From an uncultured Pseudoruegeria sp. (GTDB lineage Bacteria; Pseudomonadota; Alphaproteobacteria; Rhodobacterales; Rhodobacteraceae), in assembly GCA_947498155.1 (NCBI GenBank), contig CANMJD010000002.1:669829-733828 (forward strand): a stretch of 64,000 nucleotides of DNA. Direction: 5' to 3'. Positions within the stretch are counted from its first letter, which is position 1; each line of letters starts with the position of its first letter. The translations under genes were made by a program, and so were the position numbers. Of this stretch, positions 8,811 through 16,825 are shown piece after piece. The notes beneath the pieces were generated by a model. That model saw only the letters and a program-made list of their open reading frames with translations. It searched no databases and had not been told where the DNA came from.

Positions 8811-9271
8811 TTGATCTGGAAAATGCCTTCGATTTCGACCGCAACACCCAAGGGCAGGGCGGCGGCACTTACCGCAGAGCGGGCATGACGGCCCGCATCG
8901 CCCAAAGCCTCGACCAGAAAATCGGATGCGCCGTTAATGACTTTGGGTTGCTCGGTATATTCGGCGGTGGAATTCACAAAACCGGTCAGCTTGATCACCC
9001 GCACCATCCGGTCCAGATCACCCCCACAGGCGGCCTTGAGCTGAGCCAAAAGGCTGATCGCGCAGCTGCGTGCGGCGAAGGCTCCGGCCTCTGTGCCCAT
9101 GTCAGCGCCCAGTTTGCCAGTGATCAACCCGTCGGGGCCGTTGGAGATTTGGCCGGAGACATAGACAATATCGCCAACAACCACATAGGGCACGTAATTG
9201 GCCGCAGGGGCGGGGGCGTCGGGCAGGGTAACACCGAGGTCGGCAAGGCGGGTTTCAAACGTCGCGGACAT
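8807..9271 (-). CDS. RidA/YjgF family protein
   Basis: A protein of 154 residues of the Rid superfamily, longer than RidA itself (~128) and of the YjgF subgroup with an N-terminal FETRLADLGVTLPDAPAP extension. The substrate-binding Arg is in HARSAVSAAALPLGVAVEIE, and VSGQISNGPDG matches the family core. RidA members hydrolyse reactive enamines/imines; the conserved Arg suggests activity, but the subgroup's substrate is not known. It heads the minus-strand run Rid-GDPD-acyltransferase-phhB-mscS. Confidence 0.9.
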   Translation of the reverse strand: MSATFETRLADLGVTLPDAPAPAANYVPYVVVGDIVYVSGQISNGPDGLITGKLGADMGTEAGAFAARSCAISLLAQLKAACGGDLDRMVRVIKLTGFVNSTAEYTEQPKVINGASDFLVEALGDAGRHARSAVSAAALPLGVAVEIEGIFQIK

Positions 9272-9338
9272 AGCGCAATCCTTTTTTATGAGTCCTGCGC
9301 AGGCTAGCCGTGGAAACCGGCGTGGAAAAGCATAAAAC

Positions 9339-10649
9339 TCAGCTCTCTCTGAACGCGCGGTTGAAATAATCTGCCAGCGGTTTCACCAGATAGGCCAAGG
9401 GGGTTCTGTCGGTGGTGCGGATATAGGTTTCCACCGGCATGCCGGGCACAAGGATGGTCCCTTCGGGCAAGCGGTCCATTTCACCGTCTTTCAGGATGAC
9501 TTCGACCTCATAAAACGCCTGCCCGGAGGCTTCATCGGTGATCGCGTCGGGCGATACCCGGACAACCTCACCAAAGAGTTCCGGTGTGTTGCGGGTGTCC
9601 AAGGCGGAGAGACGTACAAAGACCTCTTGTTTGGGATAGACCTCATCCACATGGATCGGGCTGACACGGGCGGTGATGACCAGCGGGCGATCCTGCGGCA
9701 CCAGCGACAAGATCGGATCGGCAGGCCGGATGACAGCACGTTTGACCGATACGGATTTGGATAGCACAACGCCCGAGACAGGGGCGCGAATATCCAGACG
9801 GGACAGGCGTTCCATTAGTTTGCTGCGCTGTTCCTTCAGTTCCAATTCCTGAAACTGGATATTGCGCAGCTGGGTGATCGCCTCTTCGCGACGGGCCACA
9901 TCCAATTTCAGTTTGGAAATTTCAATCTCTGTGATCCGGCCCTCTGCTTCGGCCTCCGAGGCGGTCAATTCGCCAACCGTACCCAAAAGGCGGGCTTGCT
10001 CGCGCTGCAGGGACAAAACCCGCGCGGCCTGCGCCAGACCGCGATCCAGCAGGGTTTGCTGGTCTTTCAGTTCTTGGGTGATCAGATCAAGCTGCTGTGT
10101 CAGAGCTGTTTGTTGGGCCGCGATGCCCTCTATTTGGTTGCGCGTTTGTCCGGCACGTTTATCAAGCTGCTCTACCTCTTTTTGAAGGGTATCATGACGG
10201 GCGCGGAACAGGCGTTCCTGACCGTCCATGACCTCTTGAATGGCGGGGTTTTGCGCGGCGGCCTTTATCAGCTCGGGATCAAAAACGATGTCATCCTCGA
10301 AATCACGTTCGGCGGAAAAACGTCCGCGGCGTGCCATGATTTCGTAAAGCTGCCCTTCAACCACGATCAGATCAGAACGGAACTCTTTGGATTCAAGCCG
10401 GATCAGCAAATCCCCGACATCGACAAGATCGCCTTCTTCCACGCGTATTTCTTCGACCACACCGCCATAGGGGTGCTGAACGATCTGCTGGTTCTGATCC
10501 ACTTCGATCTGACCAGAGGCGACAATTGCGCCGGCAATAGTTGTTTGCGAGGCCCAGAAGCCGAAGCCTCCGACCAGAATCGCTACGGCGATGAAGCCGA
10601 TAATCAAGGCGCGTTTTGGCGACCAGTTGTCCGAAGATTGATCGGTCAT
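9339..10649 (-). CDS. Type I secretion periplasmic adaptor (HlyD family)
   Basis: A protein of 436 residues that bridges an inner-membrane ABC exporter to an outer-membrane TolC channel. It has a short cytoplasmic N-terminus, one membrane segment at ~14-32, the lipoyl/barrel-sandwich start VDQNQQIVQHPYGGVVEEIRV, a long coiled-coil region (~100-290, rich in Glu, Gln, Leu), the second lipoyl half RLDIRAPVSGVV, and the C-terminal beta-barrel with VPGMPVETYIRT, the HlyD-family signature end. It overlaps the ABC gene by 4 bases. No TolC and no obvious RTX substrate gene lie in the window. Confidence 0.95.
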   Translation of the reverse strand: MTDQSSDNWSPKRALIIGFIAVAILVGGFGFWASQTTIAGAIVASGQIEVDQNQQIVQHPYGGVVEEIRVEEGDLVDVGDLLIRLESKEFRSDLIVVEGQLYEIMARRGRFSAERDFEDDIVFDPELIKAAAQNPAIQEVMDGQERLFRARHDTLQKEVEQLDKRAGQTRNQIEGIAAQQTALTQQLDLITQELKDQQTLLDRGLAQAARVLSLQREQARLLGTVGELTASEAEAEGRITEIEISKLKLDVARREEAITQLRNIQFQELELKEQRSKLMERLSRLDIRAPVSGVVLSKSVSVKRAVIRPADPILSLVPQDRPLVITARVSPIHVDEVYPKQEVFVRLSALDTRNTPELFGEVVRVSPDAITDEASGQAFYEVEVILKDGEMDRLPEGTILVPGMPVETYIRTTDRTPLAYLVKPLADYFNRAFRES

Positions 10650-12385
10650 GTTACGCCTCCGGCAGATTTGGATTGCGCTATTTCAGCGTGGTTTGCCGTG
10701 GTTTGCTGCAAAATCTGATCCCGTGGGCCCAAGGCTTTGGCAATGCCGCCTTCTAGCACCAGCAATTGATCACATTCGACAATTGCGGCAGGGCGATGCG
10801 CCATCACCAATACCGCGCCGCCGCGTTCCTTGACCGAGCGCACTGCAGCATTCATCGCCATTGTCCCCTCATTATCGAGGTTGGAGTTGGGCTCATCCAG
10901 CACCAACAGCACCGGATCACCATAAAGCGCACGGGCAAGGCCGACGCGCTGGACTTGCCCGCCAGACAGGCGCCCGCCATTGGCGGTGACCATCGTATCA
11001 TAGCCATCCGGCAGGCGCAGGATCATGTCATGGGCATCGGCTTTCTGGGCGGCGGCCACGATGTCTTCGTCTTTTGCGTTAGGGCTGAGGCGGGCGATGT
11101 TTTCAGCAATCGTGCCGTCAAACAGTTGCACGCGCTGCGGCAAATATCCGATCAAGCGCCCAAGGACATCAGGGTCATATTGATCCAGCGCCGCGCTATC
11201 GAGGCGGATCACCCCACCCGCCAGCGGCCAAATGCCGGTGATTGCGCGGGCCAATGTGCTTTTGCCTGCGCCGCTCGGCCCGATCACGCCTAAGGCCTGG
11301 CCGGGGTGAAGCTCAAGGCTCAGCATTCTTAAACTGGCCTGGGCTTCGCCGGGGGGCAGAACAGTCGCCTGCTGGATTTCCAGTTTTGCTTTGGGTTTTG
11401 GGAGGGCGGTCTGCGTTGGTTTGATCGGTTGCGCCTGTAGCAAGTTTGCCAAGGAAGCCCGGCCTTTGCTTGCGCGTTGGATCAATGGCCAGTTGCCGAC
11501 GATTTGTTCGATCGGGGCAAGAGCACGCCCCAACAAGATCGAGCCCGCAATCATGGCGCCAGCAGTAAGTTGGTTTTGCAGCACAAGATAGGCCCCAAGT
11601 GCAAGCATGGCGGATTGTAAAAACAGCCGCAGGGTTTTGGACAGGCTGGTTGCCCCGCCGCCATAATCGCTGGCAGTAATTGCATGGGCAAGCGCGTCCT
11701 TGCGCAGCCTGCGCCAGCGGTCAAAGGCGGCGCCACGCATGCCGAGGCTCTGTACCATTTCGGAATCAATGCGCATTTGTTCCGCAAGCCTGTCAGCGCG
11801 ATTGCTGGTCGCGGCCCCTTGCATCAAGGAATTGCGAGTGGTCAGCTGGTTCATGACAGTAATCGCAACCAGAATGAGGCCGCCTGAAAGCGCCAGAATA
11901 CCAAGCCAGGGGTGGAAAATGAAAATCCCCAGCAGGAAGACCGGAGTCCAGGGAAAATCGAAAAACGCGCCAAAGGCGGGGGAGGTGTATAGCCGCCGGA
12001 TTGATTCCAGGTCCTGCAGGGCGGTCACCCCGAATTTCATCCCTTTTCCGTTGGTCTGGGCTGCGATCATCGCCTGAAATACCCGTTCATCCAGCGCTTC
12101 TTGGAAGCGGGCCCCGATGCGGGCAAAGACGCGAACACGCGTAAAATCAAGGATTCCCATCATCGCATAAAGAAAGGCCACCAGCAAAAACAGCGCGGCA
12201 AGGGTTTCTTCGGACTGGCTACCTAGAACGCGATCATAGACCTGCAGCATGAACAGCGGACCGGTCAGCATTAAAAGGTTTACGAAAAAGCTAAAAACAG
12301 CCGCTGACCAGAATAAACCACGGTTTATCTGCCGTATTTTGCCCAGTTCAGAAAAGCCATCATCGGGCGCGTTGGAAGATTTCAT
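10646..12385 (-). CDS. Type I secretion ABC transporter, permease/ATPase (PrtD family)
   Basis: A protein of 579 residues with an N-terminal membrane domain (about six segments, 1-310) and a C-terminal ATPase. Walker A is GPSGAGKSTLARAI (~365), the Q-loop sits in YLPQRVQLFDG, the ABC signature is LSGGQVQRVGLARAL and Walker B is VLLVLDEPNSNLD. There is no N-terminal C39 peptidase domain, so it is the protease/RTX-type exporter rather than a bacteriocin exporter. AGGACT precedes the ATG at 12385. It forms a two-gene operon with the HlyD adaptor and is divergent from mlaA. The cargo must be encoded elsewhere. Confidence 0.95.
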   Translation of the reverse strand: MKSSNAPDDGFSELGKIRQINRGLFWSAAVFSFFVNLLMLTGPLFMLQVYDRVLGSQSEETLAALFLLVAFLYAMMGILDFTRVRVFARIGARFQEALDERVFQAMIAAQTNGKGMKFGVTALQDLESIRRLYTSPAFGAFFDFPWTPVFLLGIFIFHPWLGILALSGGLILVAITVMNQLTTRNSLMQGAATSNRADRLAEQMRIDSEMVQSLGMRGAAFDRWRRLRKDALAHAITASDYGGGATSLSKTLRLFLQSAMLALGAYLVLQNQLTAGAMIAGSILLGRALAPIEQIVGNWPLIQRASKGRASLANLLQAQPIKPTQTALPKPKAKLEIQQATVLPPGEAQASLRMLSLELHPGQALGVIGPSGAGKSTLARAITGIWPLAGGVIRLDSAALDQYDPDVLGRLIGYLPQRVQLFDGTIAENIARLSPNAKDEDIVAAAQKADAHDMILRLPDGYDTMVTANGGRLSGGQVQRVGLARALYGDPVLLVLDEPNSNLDNEGTMAMNAAVRSVKERGGAVLVMAHRPAAIVECDQLLVLEGGIAKALGPRDQILQQTTANHAEIAQSKSAGGVT

Positions 12386-12531
12386 TTTGGAGTCCTGATG
12401 GAAATCACAATAATCTAGCTAACAGTTCTAGAATATAATCGAAATAAAATTGCACAAGTTTGCATGTTTGTAGTTGCTGTTGGTGCTTGGCACAATCAAA
12501 ACTGTCGTATTGGTTTGTTGTGGATTTCTAA

Positions 12532-13383
12532 ATGAGTGGTTTGAGTCGCGTTCCCAATTCCAAGGTCATCAGTGTTTTCGGACTCTGTACGCTGCTCCTG
12601 TCGGCCTGTGCACCGGCCCCAACAGAACAGGCTTTTAATGACCCTTATGAGGCGCAGAACCGCGAACGCCATGCGTTTAACAAACGCATTGATCCGGGCA
12701 AGGGCAGCGGCGGCGGTGCCTATAAGGCAGTGCCAGCCCCCGCGCGAACCGGTGTCAGCAATTTTGCCAATAATATCCGCCTGCCCTCGATGGCGATCCA
12801 AAACCTGCTGCAATTTGATGTCGAAGGTTTGGCGCAGAACTCTTTCCGTTTCGCGATCAACAGTACCTTCGGGATTGCGGGCCTGTTTGATCCGGCCACG
12901 GCCATCGGCCTTAACGAGGACTTAACCGGATTTGGTCAAACGCTTGATGTCTGGGGGGTCGGGCAGGGCGCATATCTGGAGTTGCCGGTGCTTGGTCCTT
13001 CGACCGAACGGGATGCCGTCGGCGGCGTGGTCGATCTGGTCACCAACCCCTATTTCTACGTGACCGGAACCGGTGGGACCGTGGTTGGTCTTCTTGCATT
13101 AATTGGCGACAGGCTGAATGATCGGGTACGCTATGCGAATACGATTGAATCTGTGCTCTATGACAGCGAAGATAGCTACGCGCAGTCCCGATTGATTTAT
13201 TTACAGAATCGCGAATTTGAACTCAGGCGCGACTCAGAAGAGGAGACTTATTTTGACCCGTACTCCGACTCAGAAGACAACAACACAAGCGAAAACCCTG
13301 CCGCAGCAGTCGCGGGGGCAGATTTTACCGACCCCTATTTCGACCCCTACAGTGACCCCTATGCCGACCCCTATGATCCATAG
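12532..13383 (+). CDS. mlaA: MlaA/VacJ family outer-membrane lipoprotein
   Basis: A protein of 283 residues with a lipoprotein signal (lipobox LLSAC, Cys about residue 25). The VacJ core follows: NDPYEAQNRERHAFN, VLGPSTERDAVGGVVD and the region NPYFYVTGTG. In the Mla pathway this ring-shaped protein removes mislocalised phospholipids from the outer leaflet of the outer membrane and hands them to MlaC. The C-terminus is unusual: after an acidic linker (~235-265) it ends in four DPYx repeats. An mlaC-like gene overlaps its last bases; MlaFEDB genes are not in the window. Confidence 0.93.
   Translation: MSGLSRVPNSKVISVFGLCTLLLSACAPAPTEQAFNDPYEAQNRERHAFNKRIDPGKGSGGGAYKAVPAPARTGVSNFANNIRLPSMAIQNLLQFDVEGLAQNSFRFAINSTFGIAGLFDPATAIGLNEDLTGFGQTLDVWGVGQGAYLELPVLGPSTERDAVGGVVDLVTNPYFYVTGTGGTVVGLLALIGDRLNDRVRYANTIESVLYDSEDSYAQSRLIYLQNREFELRRDSEEETYFDPYSDSEDNNTSENPAAAVAGADFTDPYFDPYSDPYADPYDP
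13330..13377 (+). repeat. Four 12-bp tandem repeats (GACCCCTAYNNN) at the mlaA end
   Basis: Four consecutive 12-base units, each starting GACCCCTA, at 13330, 13342, 13354 and 13366. They encode the C-terminal DPYF-DPYS-DPYA-DPYD tail of the MlaA protein. Units 3 and 4 each carry an in-frame ATG for the downstream mlaC-like gene. A more diverged unit lies upstream near 13255. Confidence 0.9.
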
Positions 13384-13978
13384 GTTGACGCGGCGCTCGG
13401 TGCTGGTCGGGGGGATGGCGGCGATGCTTGTGCCGTTTTTACCGCGTATGGCCGCAGCCCTGACCGAGAAATCGGCGGCGAGTTTGGTGAACCGGTTGGT
13501 CAGTGACATCAACAAGATCATCAATTCGGGTAAATCCGAAAAGGCGATGTATGGCGATTTTGAACGGATGTTCGTGAAATACGCCGATGTGCCAACCATC
13601 GCCCGCTATACGCTTGGCGCTGATGCTCGAAGCGCCTCTTCCGCGCAGCTGCGCGCCTACACGGATGCTTTTCAGGGGTATATCTCGCGCAAATACGGCA
13701 AGCGCTTTCGTGAATTCATCGGTGGTCGTCTTGAGGTGCAGAACGCGCGTCAGGTCAAAAGCTTTTACGAGGTCAACACCAAGGCCTTTCTGCCGGGCGA
13801 TACGCCTTTTACCGTGACCTTTCTGGTGTCTGATCGTTCGGGCAGCGACAAGTTCTTCAACATATTCATTGAAGGTGTGAACATGTTGCTGACGGAACGC
13901 TCCGAGATCGGGTCGATGCTGGACCGGCGGCGGGGCAATATCGACCAGCTGACGCAAGATCTGCGTAAGCTCTCTTGA
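13373..13978 (+). CDS. MlaC-like phospholipid-binding protein (Ttg2D/MlaC family)
   Basis: A protein of 201 residues of the MlaC/Ttg2D family. Signal peptide residues 1-29 contain a twin-arginine motif (TRRSVLVGG), so export may be by Tat. The mature part shows MYGDFERMFVKYADVPTIARYTLG, QLRAYTDAFQGYISRKYGKRF and VEVNTKAFLPGDTP-like text, as in MlaC. It should carry phospholipids through the periplasm between MlaA and the inner-membrane MlaFED complex. The start at 13373 overlaps mlaA by 11 bases; an alternative ATG is at 13361. No good ribosome site precedes either, so translation probably depends on mlaA. Confidence 0.88.
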   Translation: MIHRLTRRSVLVGGMAAMLVPFLPRMAAALTEKSAASLVNRLVSDINKIINSGKSEKAMYGDFERMFVKYADVPTIARYTLGADARSASSAQLRAYTDAFQGYISRKYGKRFREFIGGRLEVQNARQVKSFYEVNTKAFLPGDTPFTVTFLVSDRSGSDKFFNIFIEGVNMLLTERSEIGSMLDRRRGNIDQLTQDLRKLS

Positions 13979-13997
13979 TCGATGTGCGCGGGGGCGC

Positions 13998-16190
13998 TTA
14001 GTTGCCCCCGAGAATTCCGCCGAGCAATTCCAGTATCACGTTCTCTGTGCTTTTTGTTTTGCGCCCTTGATTTTGCGCCACTGGTGCGGGTTTTGGTTTG
14101 GCTTGTGGGACAATCATCGGCAATTGGGTGATCGGCAGCCCTTCATGGGTGCGCACCATGGTTTCGCGCCAGATTTCTGCCGGTAACCCGCCACCGGTCA
14201 CGCCGGTTAGCGGCGTATTGTCGTCATAACCCATCCAGACTCCGGCAACATAATCGGCGGTAAAGCCGACGAACCACGCATCGCGCGCTGCTTGGGTGGT
14301 GCCTGTCTTGCCCGCTACCGGACGTTCGCCAAGATTGGCGCGCCCGCCGGTGCCTTGCAGGATCACCTGATTCATCATGTAAATCAGATGGCCCGCCGCA
14401 TTTTGGGAAATCACACGTTCCCCGATACCGCCGTCCTGACCGGATATCGGGGTGTTATCCCCCTGAAGGCGCAATTCCATGATGCCGAAGGGATCTACAC
14501 TGCTGCCGCCATTCAGAATGCCTGCATAGGCTCCTGTCAGATCAATCAGAGTAGATTCCGAGACCCCAAGCGCCAGCGCCGGCCCTAATGCCAAATCTCC
14601 TTCCACGCCAAAATCATTGGCCACGGTGCGCACATTTTCGCGGCCCGCTGCCTCAGAGAGGCGCACCGTAGAAGTGTTGAGCGATTTTGCGAGGGATTCG
14701 GTGAGGGTGACCTCCCCAAAAAATTTGCGGGAATAGTTTTTCGGTGACCACGCGCCGGACCCCGGAATATTCATCGTTAATGGACCGTCCAGAATCAGAT
14801 CATTGGGCGACCAGCCCAGATCAAGGGCGGCGGCATAGACAAAGGGCTTAAACGACGATCCGGTCTGGCGCAGGGCTTGTGTGGCACGGTTAAACGCCCC
14901 GGAAACCTTGGTTTTGCGCCCGCCCACCATGGCGCGTACGGCCCCATCGGCAGACATGATCACAATCGCCGCCTGCGCTTTGGAGCCTTCGCTGACCTTG
15001 GTGTCAAACACATGCTTCAACGCGGTTTCTGCCGCGGTTTGGATGCGCTGATCAAAGGTGGTGCGAATGATCACGTCTTCGGTTGTGTCGCGGGTCAAAA
15101 AACTGGGTCCGGAATCCATCACCCAATCGGCAAAATACCCGCCCGCCCGTGCTTCGGCGGCTTGCGACAACTGGGCTGGATTGGCGCGGGCATATTGCGC
15201 TTCGGTGGCATCCAGATAGCCCTGATCCTCCATCAGGCCGACGATCACATTGGCCCGATTCTGCGAGCGCTGCAGATTATTGGTCGGGGCAAAGCGGCTT
15301 GGGGCGGTCAGCAAGCCCGCCAGCATCGCAGCTTCGGCGGCGTTCACCTCATTGGCGGATTTTCCGAAATAGCGCTGTGCGGCAGCTTCGAACCCGCGTG
15401 CACCGGCGCCCAGATAGGCGCGGTTCAGATAGATCGTCAGAATTTCGTCCTTGGAGTATTTCGCCTCCATCGCCATGGCGTAGACCGCCTCTTTGGCCTT
15501 GCGCGTCAAAGACCCGCGTCGGCAACCTGCTTCGTATTCCGCCTCGGTCATGCCGCTGTTGGGGTCAAATTCGGTCCCAAAACAGAGCAGTTTTGCGGTT
15601 TGCTGGGTAATGGTGGAGCCGCCGTGCCCCGACAGCGGGCCGCGTCCCTCGCTCAGGTTGATGCGGATCGCACCGGCAATACCGCGCGGGCTAACACCAA
15701 AGTGACGGTAAAACCGTTTGTCCTCGGTTGCGATCACCGCATTTTTTAATTCCGGTGAAACGGTATCGGCGGTGATGATGCCGCCAAACTGGTCTCCGCG
15801 CCAGGCAAAGACCTGATTGTTGCGATCCAGTAGGGTGACAGAGCCGCGCGTGCGTCCGTCTACAAGGGCGGTCGCTTCGGGCAGGGTTGAGTAAAAATAC
15901 AGCACCGCGAGGCCGATGATCATGATGATCACAGTTGTAAACCGCCAAGTGATCCCCCAGATCAGCCGCCAGATCCAACCAAAGATGCCTGCAAAAAAGG
16001 CAATCACCGGATTGCGCTTCTTTTTGGGCGGGGTGGTCGCCCTCTTTTTCGCAGGCGCTTTTTTGCGGGCTGCGGGCTTGGCGGCGGTTTTTGGTTTACT
16101 TGGCTTGCTTGGCTTTTTGGCAGCCGGTTTGCTTGCGTCATAACGCTTTTCGGCCACCAATGGTGGCTTCTTTTTACCTGAATTACTCAT
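13998..16190 (-). CDS. Class A penicillin-binding protein (transglycosylase/transpeptidase, PBP1A-like)
   Basis: A protein of 730 residues that polymerises and crosslinks peptidoglycan. It opens with a ~60-residue cytoplasmic tail very rich in Lys, Ala and Pro, then one membrane segment (~83-102). The glycosyltransferase domain has EDKRFYRHFGVSPRGIAGA with the catalytic Glu, and GGSTITQQTAKLL. The transpeptidase has SSFKPFVYA (active Ser in SxxK), SLN in LAKSLNTSTVRL, and KTGTTQ. The C-terminus ends in a Pro/Lys linker and a short hydrophobic tail. A small GGGGGC hairpin covers its stop codon. It is divergent from glnK. Confidence 0.95.
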   Translation of the reverse strand: MSNSGKKKPPLVAEKRYDASKPAAKKPSKPSKPKTAAKPAARKKAPAKKRATTPPKKKRNPVIAFFAGIFGWIWRLIWGITWRFTTVIIMIIGLAVLYFYSTLPEATALVDGRTRGSVTLLDRNNQVFAWRGDQFGGIITADTVSPELKNAVIATEDKRFYRHFGVSPRGIAGAIRINLSEGRGPLSGHGGSTITQQTAKLLCFGTEFDPNSGMTEAEYEAGCRRGSLTRKAKEAVYAMAMEAKYSKDEILTIYLNRAYLGAGARGFEAAAQRYFGKSANEVNAAEAAMLAGLLTAPSRFAPTNNLQRSQNRANVIVGLMEDQGYLDATEAQYARANPAQLSQAAEARAGGYFADWVMDSGPSFLTRDTTEDVIIRTTFDQRIQTAAETALKHVFDTKVSEGSKAQAAIVIMSADGAVRAMVGGRKTKVSGAFNRATQALRQTGSSFKPFVYAAALDLGWSPNDLILDGPLTMNIPGSGAWSPKNYSRKFFGEVTLTESLAKSLNTSTVRLSEAAGRENVRTVANDFGVEGDLALGPALALGVSESTLIDLTGAYAGILNGGSSVDPFGIMELRLQGDNTPISGQDGGIGERVISQNAAGHLIYMMNQVILQGTGGRANLGERPVAGKTGTTQAARDAWFVGFTADYVAGVWMGYDDNTPLTGVTGGGLPAEIWRETMVRTHEGLPITQLPMIVPQAKPKPAPVAQNQGRKTKSTENVILELLGGILGGN

Positions 16191-16287
16191 GCCTGCACCT
16201 GTACGGGCTTCTGCTCTTTCAGAGAGGATACCAACTCTGAAAGCAAATGTAGAGCGGCGAGTTACTGCTGATGATTCCTTTTTTTGG

Positions 16288-16304
16288 TGATTAATTTTTA
16301 ATCA
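16288..16304. promoter_or_regulatory. 17-bp AT-rich palindrome upstream of glnK
   Basis: TGATTAA-TTT-TTAATCA is a perfect palindrome apart from its 3-base centre. It lies in the 263-base divergent region between the penicillin-binding protein gene and glnK, 3 bases from a second palindrome. The binding protein is unknown. Confidence 0.45.
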
Positions 16305-16307
16305 ACG

Positions 16308-16322
16308 TGCACAAATTGTGCA
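16308..16322. promoter_or_regulatory. 15-bp palindrome TGCACAAATTGTGCA, candidate nitrogen-control operator
   Basis: TGCACAA-A-TTGTGCA is a perfect dyad. Half-site TTGTGCA recurs at 16374-16380 and 16408-16414, both before the glnK start at 16454. NtrC sites in enterics are TGCAC-N7-GTGCA; here the spacer is 5 bases, so NtrC is only a suggestion. I did not find a convincing sigma-54 promoter. Confidence 0.4.
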
Positions 16323-16453
16323 AAAAATGGGCGCTCTGGCGTAGAGGTAAGCAGTAGAAGCACTGTCCCTTCCTTGTGCAGATCGCAGTGAGCACGCTTT
16401 CTGCCACTTGTGCAAACGCAGGATCGCCTGCCAATCCGCAAAAGGGGAATACC

Positions 16454-16792
16454 GTGAAACTCATCATTGCAGCAATCAAGCCGTTCAAGCTGGAGGAGGT
16501 CCGGGAGGCTCTGACCTCTATCGGCGTGCGTGGCATGATGGTGACCGAGATCAAGGGCTTCGGCTCGCAGTCCGGCCACACAGAAATTTACCGTGGCGCT
16601 GAATACGCCGTGAACTTCGTTCCGAAAGTGAAACTGGAAATCGTTGTAAGCGCCGCGATGGCGGATCAGGTGGTCGAAACCATCCAGACAACAGCGAAAA
16701 CCGACAAAATCGGCGACGGCAAGATTTTCGTTCTGGACGTAAGCCAAGCTGTGCGCGTTCGGACCGGCGAAACCAACGACGACGCGCTTTAA
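16454..16792 (+). CDS. glnK: PII nitrogen regulatory protein
   Basis: A protein of 112 residues, the exact PII length. It senses glutamine/2-oxoglutarate/ATP and controls ammonium uptake and nitrogen regulation. The T-loop holds Tyr51 (GHTEIYRGAEY), the uridylylation site, and the C-terminal signature GKIFVLDVSQAVRVRTGE is intact. The start is GTG at 16454, chosen because AGGGG precedes it and because the protein then starts like other PII proteins and puts the Tyr at position 51. The frame continues upstream without similarity. Linkage to amtB, 33 bases downstream, indicates the GlnK type that binds and blocks the transporter when nitrogen is plentiful. Confidence 0.95.
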   Translation: MKLIIAAIKPFKLEEVREALTSIGVRGMMVTEIKGFGSQSGHTEIYRGAEYAVNFVPKVKLEIVVSAAMADQVVETIQTTAKTDKIGDGKIFVLDVSQAVRVRTGETNDDAL

Positions 16793-16825
16793 GCGTATCA
16801 GACGAAAATAAGGGACTAATTTCCG

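Noticed and set aside
13990..14009. GGGGGC/GCCCCC hairpin over the stop of the penicillin-binding protein gene
   Set aside because: The stem is only 6 bp with an 8-base loop and no T tail, so I did not call it a terminator.
16190..16453. Sigma-54 (GG-N10-GC) promoter for glnK
   Set aside because: TGGCGTAGAGGTAAGCA near 16338 and TGCCACTTGTGCA near 16402 have the wrong spacing or sequence; neither is convincing.
16298..16747. A 149-codon minus-strand frame opposite glnK
   Set aside because: It is antisense to a highly conserved PII gene and would need a start inside it; there is no independent support.
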